Shown here: positions 26,333-36,332 of the stretch, piece after piece
How the letters are laid out: every line of letters begins with the position of its first letter
Numbering within the stretch: position 1 is the stretch's first letter
NCBI RefSeq assembly: GCF_003003095.1
Contig: NZ_PVTT01000001.1
Location: 1,116,001-1,180,000 of the forward strand
DNA length: 64,000 bases
DNA from: Hasllibacter halocynthiae
GTDB lineage: Bacteria; Pseudomonadota; Alphaproteobacteria; Rhodobacterales; Rhodobacteraceae
Direction: 5' to 3'
Program-made: the position numbers and the translations under genes
Notes under the pieces: generated by a model
The model's database searches: none
The model's input: the letters and a program-made list of their open reading frames with translations, nothing else
What the model was told of the DNA's origin: nothing

Positions 26333-28465
26333 CTAGCTCGCCTTCGCGACGCGCCGCCACTCGTGCAGGAGCGGTTCGGTATAGCCCGAGGGCTGCTCGC
26401 GCCCCTCGACCACCAAGGCCCGTGCCGCCTTGAAGGCTGGCCCGTCGAAGCCGGGCGCCATGTCGCGATAGCCCGGATCGCCTGCGTTCTGCGCGTCGAC
26501 CTTCGCGGCCATCTTGCGCAACCCCTCGTCCACCTGCTCTTCGGAGATGACGCCGTGATACAGCCAGTTCGCGAGCGCCTGCGACGAGATGCGGCAGGTC
26601 GCCCGGTCTTCCATCAGGCCGACGTCGTGGATGTCGGGCACCTTCGAGCATCCCACCCCGGCATCGACCCAGCGCACCACGTAGCCGAGGATGCCCTGCG
26701 CGTTGTTGTCGACCTCTGCGCGGACCTCGTCGTCCGAAAGGTTGCGACCCTCCATCAGCGGGATCGTCAGGAGATCCTCCAGGGACCTCCGCTGGCCGCC
26801 CGCGGCCAGCTCGCGCTGCCGCTCGGCCACGTCGACCTGGTGGTAGTGCATCGCATGCAAGGTGGCGGCGGTGGGCGACGGTACCCAGGCTGTGTTCGCC
26901 CCGGCCGCGGGATGGGCGATCTTCTCGCGCAGCATGTCGCCCATGCGATCGGGCATGGCCCACATGCCTTTCCCGATCTGCGCCCGACCGCGCAGCCCGC
27001 AGGCCAGGCCGATGTCCACGTTCCGGTCCTCGTAGGCCTCGATCCAGGGCTGCGACTTCATCTCGCCCTTCGGAACCATCGGCCCGGCTTCCATGGAGGT
27101 GTGGATCTCGTCCCCGGTGCGGTCGAGAAAGCCGGTGTTGATGAAGGCCACCCGATCCTTCGCAGCGCGGATGCACTCCTTCAGGTTGGCGCTCGTGCGT
27201 CGTTCCTCGTCCATGATGCCCAGCTTCACGGTGTTGCGCGGCAGGCCGAGCATGTCCTCGACGAAGTCGAAGACCTCCACGGCGAAGGCGACCTCCTCGG
27301 GGCCGTGCATCTTCGGCTTGACCACGTAGACGCTGCCCCGGGCCGAGTTGCGCGGCCCCTCGGTCTTCGCGAGGTCGTGCATCGCGCAGAGCGTGGTGAC
27401 GGCCGCGTCCAGCAGGCCTTCGAACTGCTCCTCGCCCTCGACGGTGACGGCGGGGGTCCGCATCAGGTGCCCGACGTTCCGCACCAGCATCAGCGCCCGA
27501 CCCTTCAGCGTGACCGCCGTCCCGTCGGGCCCGGTCAGCGGGATGTCGGGTTTCAGCCTGCGGGTGAAGGTCCGGTCGCCCTTGGCCACTTCCTCCGTCA
27601 GGTCGCCCTTCATCAGGCCCAGCCAGTTGCCATAGGCCAGCGCCTTGTCCTCGCCGTCCACGGCCGCGACGGAATCCTCGCAGTCCATGATCGCCGAGAG
27701 GGCCGATTCCAGCCAGACGGAATCTATCCCCGCGGGATCGTCCTTGCCGATGGGCCCTTCGGGTTCCACGCGAACCTCGACCCCGAGGCCGTTGTGCCGG
27801 AACACGAAGCGCCCGTCGCCCGACCCGACGAACGCGGAGGGCCTCACGAGGGCCGCGCCGCCCGGCTCGGCCACCAGGGCACCGTCCCGGACCGCGAGGC
27901 CGGTCACCTCGGCCCAACCGAGCCCTTCGAGCGGCACCGTGCGATCGAGGAAATCCTTGGCCTCCGCTATGACCTTCGCGCCCCGCTCGGGGTCGTAGCC
28001 CCGACCCGCGGGCGCCTCCATGATCGCGTCCGTGCCGTAGAACGCGTCGTAGAGGTTGCCCCAGCGCGCGTTCGCGGCGTTGAGCGCGTAGCGCGCGTTC
28101 ATGATCGGCACCACGAGCTGCGGACCAGCGATCTCCGCGATCTCGGGGTCGACGTTCTGCGTCCCGATCTCGAAGTCGGGCCCTTCGGGAACGATATAGC
28201 CGATCTCGCGCAGGAACGCCTCGTACTCGCCCATGTCGATGGCCTGTCCGCGCCGATCGCGATGCCAGGCGTCGATCCGGTCCTGAATCTCCTCGCGGCG
28301 GTCGAGAAGCGCTTGGTTGCGCGGACCGAATCTATCCAGCAGACGCGCGAGGCCAGCCCAGAACGCGTCGCCCTCGACGCCCGTCCCGGGCAGGGCGCGC
28401 TCCTCGATCAACTCGTACAGCGCCCCGTCGATGCTCAGGCCATGGGTCTCGATGCGCTCGCTCAT
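26333..28465 (-). CDS. glcB: Malate synthase G
   Basis: Malate synthase G condenses glyoxylate with acetyl-CoA to give malate. The 710 residues match isoform G (about 720). The start at 28465 is set by GGAGAAGA upstream and the N-terminal [20 protein letters not shown]. Further family segments are [45 protein letters not shown] and the active-site [12 protein letters not shown] and [13 protein letters not shown]. It is cytoplasmic. The glcG-like gene follows. Together they suggest growth on glycolate/glyoxylate or C2 units; glycolate oxidase genes are not in the window. Confidence 0.97.
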   Translation of the reverse strand: MSERIETHGLSIDGALYELIEERALPGTGVEGDAFWAGLARLLDRFGPRNQALLDRREEIQDRIDAWHRDRRGQAIDMGEYEAFLREIGYIVPEGPDFEIGTQNVDPEIAEIAGPQLVVPIMNARYALNAANARWGNLYDAFYGTDAIMEAPAGRGYDPERGAKVIAEAKDFLDRTVPLEGLGWAEVTGLAVRDGALVAEPGGAALVRPSAFVGSGDGRFVFRHNGLGVEVRVEPEGPIGKDDPAGIDSVWLESALSAIMDCEDSVAAVDGEDKALAYGNWLGLMKGDLTEEVAKGDRTFTRRLKPDIPLTGPDGTAVTLKGRALMLVRNVGHLMRTPAVTVEGEEQFEGLLDAAVTTLCAMHDLAKTEGPRNSARGSVYVVKPKMHGPEEVAFAVEVFDFVEDMLGLPRNTVKLGIMDEERRTSANLKECIRAAKDRVAFINTGFLDRTGDEIHTSMEAGPMVPKGEMKSQPWIEAYEDRNVDIGLACGLRGRAQIGKGMWAMPDRMGDMLREKIAHPAAGANTAWVPSPTAATLHAMHYHQVDVAERQRELAAGGQRRSLEDLLTIPLMEGRNLSDDEVRAEVDNNAQGILGYVVRWVDAGVGCSKVPDIHDVGLMEDRATCRISSQALANWLYHGVISEEQVDEGLRKMAAKVDAQNAGDPGYRDMAPGFDGPAFKAARALVVEGREQPSGYTEPLLHEWRRVAKAS

Positions 28466-28500
28466 GGGGCGTCTTCTCCGTATAGCGTCCGCGCCGCCCG

Positions 28501-28686
28501 TTACCGGCCGGACGCGGGGTCGTCCAGCCGCTCGCTCCGGCGCCGCCTCGCGTCGCGGCGACAGCGATCCGAGCAGTGACGCACCTCGTCCCAGTCGCGG
28601 GCCCATTTGCGGCGCCACGCGAAGGGCCGGCCGCAAGTCGCGCAGTCCTTCACGGGAAGGTCGGCCTTCCGGCGCATCCGAGCCAT
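28501..28686 (-). CDS. DUF2256 domain protein (small zinc-finger-like)
   Basis: The 61-residue protein carries the family pattern [29 protein letters not shown], here with two Cys pairs, CxxC (Cys15, Cys18) and CSDRC (Cys38, Cys42), which likely bind zinc. The remainder is strongly basic. The function of the family is unknown; nucleic-acid binding is a guess from charge. It lies 35 bases upstream of glcB on the same strand and may be cotranscribed with it. Confidence 0.85.
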   Translation of the reverse strand: MARMRRKADLPVKDCATCGRPFAWRRKWARDWDEVRHCSDRCRRDARRRRSERLDDPASGR

Positions 28687-28826
28687 GAAACCTCCTGCCC
28701 GGAAAAGCGTCCGCCCCGCTCTTCCATCGCGTCGAGGACACGGCGCCCGCGCCGTCGCGCGCCCAGGCTCACTCGCGCCGTTCGTGCCGGCGGACCTGCC
28801 CCCTCCCGCTCGGGAATCAGGCGGGC

Positions 28827-29024
28827 CTACTCGGTGACGATCACCTCTCCGGTGCGGCCGTCCACCACGGCATCCGAACCCTCGGGATCGTTGCCGTTGA
28901 TGATGACGAACGCCACCAGCCCGACGAGCAGGACCACGGCGAAGAGGACGGCGACGCCCATCCCCCCCAGGGCCGACTTGTGCTTCTTCTCCTGCTTCTC
29001 GACATTGGTGTCGGGTGCGGACAT
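28827..29024 (-). CDS. Small single-pass membrane protein
   Basis: This 65-residue product has a charged cytoplasmic N-terminus (VEKQEKKHKS), one membrane segment (about 22-43, [21 protein letters not shown]) and an acidic C-terminal tail. GAGGAGGAC precedes the ATG. It is divergent from pepN. No family or role is recognised; the layout suits a small inner-membrane accessory protein. Confidence 0.65.
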   Translation of the reverse strand: MSAPDTNVEKQEKKHKSALGGMGVAVLFAVVLLVGLVAFVIINGNDPEGSDAVVDGRTGEVIVTE

Positions 29025-29123
29025 GGCGTCCTCCTCGATGGCTGTCCCGGCGCGGTTGCGCCCCTCGTTCGGGGAAATAACGTGTCCGTCCGGCGGGATG
29101 TTCCGCGCATCGGAGGTCGCAGC

Positions 29124-31682
29124 ATGAAGCAGCCCGCCGCCCAGGCGGTCCACCTCGCGGACTACGCGCCGCCGCCATGGCTGGTGGACGAGGTCCACCT
29201 GGTATTCCGCCTCTCGCCGCAGGCGACGCGGGTGCTGTCGCGCATCCGGTTCCGGCCGAACCCGGCGACGGAGGACCGGACGTTCCGCCTCGACGGGGAT
29301 GGGCCGCGCCTCGTCCGATGCGCCGTGGATGGGGCCGAGGCCGCGCCCGAGGTGCGGGAGGCGGGGCTGACGCTGACGCCGCCCGACCGCCCCTTCCTCT
29401 TCGAAGCCGAGGTCGAGATCGACCCGGAGGCGAACACCGCCCTTTCCGGCCTCTACATGTCGAACGGCATGTTCTGCACCCAGTGCGAGGCGCAGGGCTT
29501 CCGGCGGATCACCTTCTATCCCGACCGGCCGGACGTGATGGCCCCCTTCACTGTGCGGATCGAGTCGGACCTTCCCGTCCTCCTCTCGAACGGGAATCCC
29601 GGTGCGGCGGGGAAGGGCTTCGCCGAATGGCACGACCCGCACCCCAAGCCGGCCTATCTCTTCGCGCTCGTCGCGGGCGACCTCGTGCCGCAGCGGGACA
29701 CGTTCGTCACCTCGGACGGGCGCGCGGTCGACCTCGCGGTGTGGACCCGCCCCGGCCCAGACGAGGGGCGCTGCGCCTTCGCGATCAAGTCGCTGAAGAC
29801 CGCCATGCGCTGGGACGAGGCGGCCTACGACCTCGCCTACGACCTGGACGTGTTCAACATCGTCGCGGTGGACGACTTCAACATGGGAGCGATGGAGAAC
29901 AAGGGGCTGAACGTCTTCAACTCCTCCGTCGTCCTCGCCTCGCCGGCGACGGCGACTGACGATCAGTTCGCCGTCATCGAAGCCGTCGTCGCGCACGAGT
30001 ACTTCCACAACTGGACGGGCAACCGCGTGACCTGTCGCGACTGGTTCCAGCTCTGCCTGAAGGAAGGGCTGACCGTCTTTCGCGATCAGCAGTTCAGCGA
30101 GGATGTCCGATCCGCCGCTGTGGAGCGGATCCGCCAGGCGCTGGCGATGCGCGGCCAGTTCCGCGAGGATGCAGGCCCCCTCGCCCACCCCGTCCGGCCG
30201 GAGAGCTACGTCGCGGTCGACAATTTCTACACGGCGACCGTCTACGAGAAGGGCGCCGAGCTCGTCCGGATGCTCAAGTCGATCGTCGGGGACGAGGGCT
30301 ACCGGGACGCCCTGCGCCTCTACTTCGCGCGGCACGACGGCCAAGCCGTGACGATCGAGGACTGGCTCCAGGTCTTTCGCGACGCGACTGGCACGGTGCC
30401 CGAGCACTTCGGACGTTGGTACTCCCAGGCCGGCACCCCCCGCGTCACGGCGGAAGAGGAGTGGGAGCCGAAGGAAAGCGGGGGCGGCACCTACACCCTG
30501 CGCCTCGCGCAGGAGACGCCGCCGACGCCAGGCCAGCCCTGCAAGGCGCCCATGCCCATCCCCGTCCGCACCGGCCTTCTCGGCGCCGACGGGTCCGAGC
30601 TGGTCGAGGAGCGTGTGCTGCTTCTGGAGGAGGCTGCGGGGGAATGGACGTTCGACCTGCCCGAACGGCCGGTCCCGTCGCTCCTCCGCGGCTTCTCGGC
30701 GCCCGTGATCCTCCGCCGGGAGGCGGACGACGCCGAGCGCGCGTTCCTGCTGGCCAACGACCCCGACCCGTTCGCCCGGTGGGAAGCCGGGCGCAGGCTG
30801 GCGACGCGCCTGCTCTGCCGCATGGCGGGCGGCGCCCGGGCGGACGATGCTCTTCCGCAGGCACTGCGCGCCCTCGCCACCGACGATGCCCCCGACCCCG
30901 CCTTCCGCGCCCTCTGCCTCGCGCTGCCGTCGGAGGACGACGTGGCGCAGGCGCTTCACGACGACGGGGCGGCCCCCGATCCGGACGCGGTCCATGCCGC
31001 CCGCGAGGCGCTGCGGCTTGCGGTGTCGAAGGCGATGGAGGACGTGCTTCCCGGCCTTCGCGGCGCCATGCGGGTCACGGCGCCCTACAGGCCCGACGCC
31101 GAACAGTCCGGGCGGCGAGCGCTCTGGGGCGCCGCGCTCGGGTACGAGGCGCTTCTCGACGCCGCCCCCGCGCAGGCCGCCTATTGCGAGGCGACGAACC
31201 TCACGGAGGAGATCGCCGCCCTCTCCGCACTTCTCGCGGCGGGGCACGGCGCTGCGGAGGCCGAGGATTTCCGCGAGCGGTGGTCGGACGAGCGGCTGGT
31301 CCTGGACCGGTGGTTCTCGCTGCAGGTCAGGTTCGCCGCACCGGAGAAGGCCGCGGGGACCGCCGAGGCGCTGGCACGGCGGCCGGAGTTCGATCTTCGT
31401 AACCCCAACCGCTTCCGGGCCGTGTTCGGCGCGCTCGCCGGCAACCATGCGGGCTTCCATAACGCTTCGGGGGCGGGCTACGACACGATGGCGGACTGGC
31501 TGCTCAAGCTCGACGCGCTGAACCCGCAGGCCGCGGCGCGCATGTCGACGACCTTCGAGACCTGGCGCCGCTTCGACCCGGACCGGCAGGCCAGGGCCGG
31601 CGCCGCGCTGGACCGCATCCTTGCGGCGAAGGACCTGTCGCCGGACCTCCGCGAGATGGCCGGGCGGATTCGCGACGCCTGA
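29124..31682 (+). CDS. pepN: Aminopeptidase N
   Basis: PepN is a cytoplasmic M1 zinc aminopeptidase that trims N-terminal residues from peptides. The 852 residues fit the gamma/alphaproteobacterial type. The substrate-anchoring GAMEN lies at 255-259, the zinc site HEYFHNWTGNR at 291-301 with the third ligand in LKEGLTVFRDQQFS. The C-terminal helical domain is complete. A CGGAGG ribosome site at 29111-29116 supports the ATG at 29124; the frame is open upstream without a better start. It appears to be a single gene with the acyltransferase gene 119 bases behind it. Confidence 0.96.
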   Translation: MKQPAAQAVHLADYAPPPWLVDEVHLVFRLSPQATRVLSRIRFRPNPATEDRTFRLDGDGPRLVRCAVDGAEAAPEVREAGLTLTPPDRPFLFEAEVEIDPEANTALSGLYMSNGMFCTQCEAQGFRRITFYPDRPDVMAPFTVRIESDLPVLLSNGNPGAAGKGFAEWHDPHPKPAYLFALVAGDLVPQRDTFVTSDGRAVDLAVWTRPGPDEGRCAFAIKSLKTAMRWDEAAYDLAYDLDVFNIVAVDDFNMGAMENKGLNVFNSSVVLASPATATDDQFAVIEAVVAHEYFHNWTGNRVTCRDWFQLCLKEGLTVFRDQQFSEDVRSAAVERIRQALAMRGQFREDAGPLAHPVRPESYVAVDNFYTATVYEKGAELVRMLKSIVGDEGYRDALRLYFARHDGQAVTIEDWLQVFRDATGTVPEHFGRWYSQAGTPRVTAEEEWEPKESGGGTYTLRLAQETPPTPGQPCKAPMPIPVRTGLLGADGSELVEERVLLLEEAAGEWTFDLPERPVPSLLRGFSAPVILRREADDAERAFLLANDPDPFARWEAGRRLATRLLCRMAGGARADDALPQALRALATDDAPDPAFRALCLALPSEDDVAQALHDDGAAPDPDAVHAAREALRLAVSKAMEDVLPGLRGAMRVTAPYRPDAEQSGRRALWGAALGYEALLDAAPAQAAYCEATNLTEEIAALSALLAAGHGAAEAEDFRERWSDERLVLDRWFSLQVRFAAPEKAAGTAEALARRPEFDLRNPNRFRAVFGALAGNHAGFHNASGAGYDTMADWLLKLDALNPQAAARMSTTFETWRRFDPDRQARAGAALDRILAAKDLSPDLREMAGRIRDA

Positions 31683-31801
31683 GAAACGCCTTTTCGGCAG
31701 GCGCCCGCCGGGGGGAACCGCCCGCCGATTGGGCGGTTTGGCGATCGAGCGGGTCCGTCTAGCGTCGCCCCGTTGTCATACGCCGCGCCTAGGGGGGTCG
31801 C

Positions 31802-32677
31802 ATGAGCGAGACGATTCGGGAGCGGCTCGACCCGCTCATCCTCGAACGGGCCCCTTGGCTGCGGCGGCGGATCGCGGCGGCACCGCGCTGGGTGCTGGAC
31901 CGCATGCTCGGCTACCATCACGCACTGGAGGTCGGGGCGGAGATGGACCCCCTCCCCGGCCCCGAGATCATGGCCCGCGTGGGCGAACGGCTCGCCAAGC
32001 GCGTCGAGGTGCACGGGCTGGGCCATGTTCCCGCCGAGGGACCGGTGATGCTGGTGGCGAACCATCCGACCGGCATCGGCGACGGGGTCATCCTGCACCG
32101 CCTCCTCGCGCCGACGCGGCCCGACCTCTACTTCATGGCGAACGCGGACATCCTGCGCGTGCTGCCGCAACTCGCCCACATGATCGTGCCCGTCGAATGG
32201 CGCGAGGACAGGCGTTCGCGCGCGAGCGCCCGGCAGACGCTGCTCGACCTGAAGAAGGCTTGCGAGGGCGGGCGCCTCGGGATCGTGTTCCCCTCCGGCC
32301 GGCTCGCCGAGCGGCGAGGGCTGACCCTGCACGAGCGGCCTTGGATGCACTCGGCCGCCGCGATGGCGCGCAAGTTCGACATGCCGGTCGTCCCGGTGCA
32401 CGTCACGGCGCGCAACAGCGCCCTCTTCTATGCGTTGGACGCCGCCCACCCGACCCTGCGGGACGTGACGCTGTTCCACGAGACGTTGAACAAGGACCGC
32501 CAGCGCTATCGCGTCGCGTTCGGCCCCCCGGTGCTGCAGCGCGACCTGCCCGCCAGCCCGGAGGAGGCCACGCGCATCCTGCGGGAGGGCGTCCTGGCCC
32601 TTGCGCCGCCGCACGTCCCGCTCGGTTCGCGATGGATGCCCGACTTCCGCCGGGCGAGCTTCCCCCTCAGGGCCTGA
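31802..32677 (+). CDS. Lysophospholipid acyltransferase-family protein
   Basis: The 291-residue protein carries the acyltransferase motif ANHPTGIGDG (His88, Asp94, the HX5D form of this subgroup) and the substrate motif VFPSGRLAERRG, followed by VPVHVTARNS. Such enzymes transfer acyl chains to glycerophosphate, lysophospholipid or ornithine-lipid precursors at the inner membrane. No strong membrane helix is present. A CTAG box lies 40 bases upstream. The stop codon falls inside an 11-bp hairpin. The exact acceptor cannot be read from the sequence. Confidence 0.85.
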   Translation: MSETIRERLDPLILERAPWLRRRIAAAPRWVLDRMLGYHHALEVGAEMDPLPGPEIMARVGERLAKRVEVHGLGHVPAEGPVMLVANHPTGIGDGVILHRLLAPTRPDLYFMANADILRVLPQLAHMIVPVEWREDRRSRASARQTLLDLKKACEGGRLGIVFPSGRLAERRGLTLHERPWMHSAAAMARKFDMPVVPVHVTARNSALFYALDAAHPTLRDVTLFHETLNKDRQRYRVAFGPPVLQRDLPASPEEATRILREGVLALAPPHVPLGSRWMPDFRRASFPLRA

Positions 32678-32700
32678 GCCTCATGGCGAGGCTCAGGCCC
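32670..32700. terminator. 11-bp perfect hairpin containing the acyltransferase stop codon
   Basis: GGGCCTGAGCC (32670-32680) pairs perfectly with GGCTCAGGCCC (32690-32700) around a nine-base loop; the TGA at 32675-32677 is within the left arm. It lies between convergent genes and could end transcription from both sides, though no T-run follows. Confidence 0.6.
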
Positions 32701-32711
32701 ATTGGAGGATC

Positions 32712-32733
32712 GGCCGGCCCCTAGGGGCTGGCC
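32712..32733. terminator. Second hairpin between the convergent acyltransferase and PfpI-like genes
   Basis: GGCCGGCCCC (32712-32721) pairs with GGGGCTGGCC (32724-32733), with one G-T pair and a two-base centre. It lies 19 bases before the PfpI-like stop codon. Together with the preceding hairpin it forms a compact convergent end region. Confidence 0.45.
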
Positions 32734-32751
32734 TCGTCGACCGCTCCGACG

Positions 32752-33312
32752 TCAGGCGGCCGGGCGCTGATGGCGGCCTTCCTCGACCTCCTCGACGATC
32801 TTGCCCACGAAGGCGTCGAGGTCGCCCGGGTTGCGGGACGTCACGATCCCGTTTGAGACGGCGACCTCCCGGTCGACCACTTGGGCCCCGGCGTTTTCGA
32901 GGTCCGTGCGGATCGACTTGTAGCCCGTCATCTCGCGGCCGCGGACGACGTCGGCCTCGATCAGCAGCCAGGGGGCGTGGCAGACCGCGGCGACGACCTT
33001 CTCGGCCTCGACGAAGGCGCGGACCATCTTCACCGCCTTCTCGTTCACCCGCAGCAGGTCCGGGTTGATCTGGCCGCCAGGCAGGACGAGCGCGTCCCAC
33101 TCGTCCACCGCGACCTCGTCGAGGGAGAGGTCGACCGGCACGCTCTCGCCCCAGTCGCCACCGTCCCAGCCCTTGATCTCGCCCGTCTCGGGGGATGCGA
33201 CCTTCACCGTCGCACCCTTGGTGCGCAGGTCCTTCAGGGGCTTCATCAGTTCGGACTGCTCGAACCCGTTCGTGGCGAGGATCAGGATCCTCGCGTTCTC
33301 GATGGCAGGCAT
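32752..33312 (-). CDS. DJ-1/PfpI family protein
   Basis: The 186 residues match the PfpI type-1 glutamine amidotransferase-like family, which includes proteases, chaperones and deglycases. The nucleophile Cys is in VVAAVCHAPWLLIEA, the glycine-rich elbow in ALVLPGGQINPDLLR and the early strand in ARILILATNGFEQSEL with the conserved Glu. GWDGGDWGESV is also typical. It is cytoplasmic. An AGGATGAC-type ribosome site precedes the ATG. It follows the transglycosylase lipoprotein gene on the same strand with a 56-base gap. Confidence 0.9.
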   Translation of the reverse strand: MPAIENARILILATNGFEQSELMKPLKDLRTKGATVKVASPETGEIKGWDGGDWGESVPVDLSLDEVAVDEWDALVLPGGQINPDLLRVNEKAVKMVRAFVEAEKVVAAVCHAPWLLIEADVVRGREMTGYKSIRTDLENAGAQVVDREVAVSNGIVTSRNPGDLDAFVGKIVEEVEEGRHQRPAA

Positions 33313-33368
33313 GTCATCCTCCGTTGCGTGTGCGGAGCGGAAACGGACAGGGCCGCCTCCGCGTTCCG

Positions 33369-34031
33369 TCACTCGGCGGAGGCGAGCTGCGTCATGTCCC
33401 CCGACTGCGCGCAGAATGGCTGGGACGAGACCCAGCGGCGCATGTCCTCGCGCTTGCGGGCGGAATGGAACGGGCCCCAGTCGGCCGCCACGCCGCGCAT
33501 CCCGCGCGAGATCACGCCGTCGCGCGCCACCGTCGACGACATGATGCGGACCGCGCAGCGCAGGTTCGCCGGTCCGTCCTGCAGCGCGATGCCGGAGCGC
33601 GCCTCGCAGCCGTAGCCGCGCGCGGTGCTGGGCAGGATCTGCACCAGCCCGTGCCAACGCCCCCCGCCGCCCACGGCGGCCGGCCGGTGCGTCGATTCGT
33701 GCCAGGCGAGCGCGGAGATGAGGCCAGCCCAGAAGGCGCGGCGCTCGAACTCGGACGCCTGCGGGTAGGCGGGGCACCAGCTTTCGATGTCGGCGGGGAC
33801 CATGTCCGGAAGGGCTTCGCCATGGGAGGCGAGCGCGTTCATCGTCGCGAGGGTCCACTCGGGTCCCTCCGAACGGTGCGACCAGCGCAGGATGGGCTGC
33901 GCGGGGACGGCCTCGGGCTCCTCCACTGGGGAGAGGCCGGCGAAGTTGAACGGGGCCTGCACGGCCTCCGAGCAGGCGGAGAGGGCGAAGCCGGCGGCGA
34001 GGGCCGCCGCAAGTCCGAGGGTGCGTATCAT
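33369..34031 (-). CDS. Lytic transglycosylase-type (SLT) lipoprotein
   Basis: The product has 220 residues from the ATG at 34031 (another ATG lies at 34043). The N-terminus IRTLGLAAALAAGFALSAC is a lipoprotein signal with Cys20 in the lipobox LSAC. The catalytic Glu lies in ISALAWHESTHRP (Glu112), followed by GLVQILPSTARGYGC, the G-L-x-Q-I-x-P-x-T signature of SLT transglycosylases that cut peptidoglycan glycan strands. Several Cys residues (ESWCP, GYGCE, LRCAV, PFCAQ) may form disulfides. It should be anchored in a membrane facing the periplasm. It is divergent from gatB. Confidence 0.85.
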   Translation of the reverse strand: MIRTLGLAAALAAGFALSACSEAVQAPFNFAGLSPVEEPEAVPAQPILRWSHRSEGPEWTLATMNALASHGEALPDMVPADIESWCPAYPQASEFERRAFWAGLISALAWHESTHRPAAVGGGGRWHGLVQILPSTARGYGCEARSGIALQDGPANLRCAVRIMSSTVARDGVISRGMRGVAADWGPFHSARKREDMRRWVSSQPFCAQSGDMTQLASAE

Positions 34032-34194
34032 CAGCGAAGTCATCCTGCGGTATTCCGATTCCCGCGACTCGTGACGAAGACCACACTCCGGCGCAACGCA
34101 GGGGCGAATGCCACGGCGAAATCGGCGGATTCGGGCCTTTCTTCCGATGCCCTGGGGGCGTATCTCGCGCGCGCACCAGCGAAAGGCACGCGAC

Positions 34195-35703
34195 ATGCTC
34201 GACCTAACCTACCCCGCACCCGCGCCGAAGGTGATCCAGGGCGCGAAGGAGGATTGGGAGCTGGTGATCGGCCTGGAGGTCCATGCCCAAGTCGCTTCGA
34301 AGGCCAAGCTGTTCTCGGGCGCGTCGACGGCCTTCGGGGCCGAGCCGAACAGCAACGTGTCCTTCGTGGACGCGGCCATGCCGGGGATGCTGCCCGTCAT
34401 CAACGAGTTCTGCGTCGAGCAAGCGGTGCGGACCGGGCTGGGGCTGAAGGCCGAGATCAACCTGGCGAGCGCCTTCGACCGCAAGAACTACTTCTACCCC
34501 GACCTGCCGCAGGGCTATCAGATCTCCCAGCTCTACCACCCCATCGTCGGCGAGGGGGAGGTGCTGGTCGAAATGGGCGACGGCACCGCCCGCACCGTGC
34601 GGATCGAGCGCATCCACCTCGAGCAGGACGCCGGCAAGTCGATCCACGACATGGACCCGACCCTGTCCTTCGTGGACCTCAACCGCACCGGCGTCGCCCT
34701 GATGGAGATCGTCTCGCGCCCCGACATCCGCGGCCCGGAGGAGGCGGCAGCCTACGTCGCCAAGCTGCGGCAGATCATGCGGTACCTCGGCACCTGCGAC
34801 GGCAACATGCAGAACGGCAACCTGCGGGCCGACGTCAACGTCTCCGTCTGCCGTCCGGGGGACTACGAGAGGTACCAGGAGACCCAGGAATTCTCGCACC
34901 TCGGCACCCGGTGCGAGATCAAGAACATGAACTCGCTGCGCTTCATCCAGGCCGCCATCGAGCACGAGGCCCGGCGCCAGATCGCGATCCTCGAGGACGG
35001 CGGCGCAGTCGTGCAGGAGACGCGCCTCTACGATCCGAACCGGGGCGAGACGCGGTCGATGCGCTCCAAGGAGGAGGCGCACGACTACCGCTACTTCCCG
35101 GACCCCGACCTCCTGCCGCTGGAGATCGAGCAGGGCTGGGTCGACGCGATCGCGAGCGCCCTGCCCGAGCTGCCGGACGAGAAGAAGGCGCGCCTGATGG
35201 CCGAATACGGGATCAAGGACTACGACGCCTCGGTCCTCACGGCCGACGCCGAGAGCGCGGCCTTCTTCGAGGCGGTCGCGAAGGGCCGCGATGGCAAGCA
35301 GGCCGCCAACTGGGTCATCAACGACCTCTTCGGGCGGCTGAAGGCGGACGAGACGGCGTTGGCCGACAGCCCCGTGAGCGCGGCGCAGCTGGGCGGCATC
35401 CTGGACCTGATCGGGTCGGACAAGATTTCCGGCAAGATCGCGAAGGAGCTGTTCGAGATCGTCTGGACCGAAGGCGGCGACCCGGCCTCCATCGTGGATG
35501 AGCGGGGAATGGCCCAGGTCACGGACACGGGCGCGATCGACGCCGCACTGGACGAGATCATCGCCGCCAATCCCGCCCAGGTCGAGAAGGCGGGCACGAA
35601 CCCCAAGCTCGCGGGCTGGTTCGTCGGGCAGGTCATGAAGGCGACGGGCGGCAAGGCGAACCCCAAGGCCGTGAACGAGGCCGTGCGGCGGAAGCTCGCC
35701 TGA
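34195..35703 (+). CDS. gatB: Asp-tRNA(Asn)/Glu-tRNA(Gln) amidotransferase subunit B
   Basis: GatB is the kinase and tRNA-binding subunit of GatCAB, which converts misacylated Glu-tRNA(Gln) and Asp-tRNA(Asn) to the amidated forms. The 502 residues contain [22 protein letters not shown] at the N-terminus, [36 protein letters not shown], and the C-terminal YqeY-like domain ending NEAVRRKLA. Normal length, no damage. The ATG at 34195 is preceded by GAAAGG. GatA and GatC are not adjacent. The stop overlaps an ATG of the DUF4177 frame. Confidence 0.97.
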   Translation: MLDLTYPAPAPKVIQGAKEDWELVIGLEVHAQVASKAKLFSGASTAFGAEPNSNVSFVDAAMPGMLPVINEFCVEQAVRTGLGLKAEINLASAFDRKNYFYPDLPQGYQISQLYHPIVGEGEVLVEMGDGTARTVRIERIHLEQDAGKSIHDMDPTLSFVDLNRTGVALMEIVSRPDIRGPEEAAAYVAKLRQIMRYLGTCDGNMQNGNLRADVNVSVCRPGDYERYQETQEFSHLGTRCEIKNMNSLRFIQAAIEHEARRQIAILEDGGAVVQETRLYDPNRGETRSMRSKEEAHDYRYFPDPDLLPLEIEQGWVDAIASALPELPDEKKARLMAEYGIKDYDASVLTADAESAAFFEAVAKGRDGKQAANWVINDLFGRLKADETALADSPVSAAQLGGILDLIGSDKISGKIAKELFEIVWTEGGDPASIVDERGMAQVTDTGAIDAALDEIIAANPAQVEKAGTNPKLAGWFVGQVMKATGGKANPKAVNEAVRRKLA

Positions 35704-35765
35704 TGGCGCCTTCCGGGGCGGCTGCGGACGCGCTAGGACGCCTTGGGGTGAAGAGGGGGCCGAGC

Positions 35766-36332
35766 ATGACCCGCTACGAGTACAGGCTGATCCAGGCGCC
35801 GACCGAGCCGCCGAAGATGAAGGGCGTGAAGGGCGCGGTGCCGCGCTACCTCCACGGGCTGACGGAGGCGATGAACGAGATGGGCGCCGAAGGCTGGTCC
35901 TATGTCCGGGCGGATCGGCTGCCCGTGACGTCCCGCAAGGGGCTGCTGCGCCGCCGCGACGTGCACGAGGAGCTGGTGATGGTGTTCCGGCGCGACCGGG
36001 CGGAGGGCGGCGCGGCCGGCGCAGCACCGGTCCATGCGCGGCCCGACCACCCGTCGCACTGGCCCGAGGCGCCCGCCCCAGAGGCGGCCGGCGAGCTTTC
36101 CGATGCGCCGGCCGAGGCCACGCCCGCCCCCGAGCCCCTGCCGGAGCATAGGCGAGAGGACGAGCCCCCCGAGGCGCCGCGCCTCGTGAAGCGGCCCGCC
36201 TTCACCGCCGCGCCTGCCACCGCGTCGGGCGAGAGGCCGCCCCCGCGCCTCTTCGCGGGGACGGGCAAGCTCGCCTCGCGGACGGGCGGGGACGGCCCCA
36301 GGCTTTCGGCCCGGCGGGACGAGGGGGGCTAG
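35766..36332 (+). CDS. DUF4177 domain protein with long Pro/Ala/Glu tail
   Basis: The 188-residue product begins RYEYRLIQAPTEPPKMKG and LTEAMNEMGAEGWSYVRADRLPV, the DUF4177 fold (about residues 1-80), whose role is unknown. From about residue 85 the protein is low-complexity, rich in Pro, Ala, Glu and Arg, and likely disordered, ending with a Gly/Arg-rich FAGTGKLASR segment. AGAGGGGG lies ten bases before the ATG at 35766. An in-frame ATG at 35703 overlaps the gatB stop but lacks a ribosome site. A CTAG box sits at 35733-35736. It overlaps the convergent bolA end by four bases. Confidence 0.8.
   Translation: MTRYEYRLIQAPTEPPKMKGVKGAVPRYLHGLTEAMNEMGAEGWSYVRADRLPVTSRKGLLRRRDVHEELVMVFRRDRAEGGAAGAAPVHARPDHPSHWPEAPAPEAAGELSDAPAEATPAPEPLPEHRREDEPPEAPRLVKRPAFTAAPATASGERPPPRLFAGTGKLASRTGGDGPRLSARRDEGG

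Noticed and set aside
26183-28579. Plus-strand open frame of about 800 codons opposite glcB
   Set aside because: Malate synthase G on the minus strand explains the region; the other frame is a shadow.
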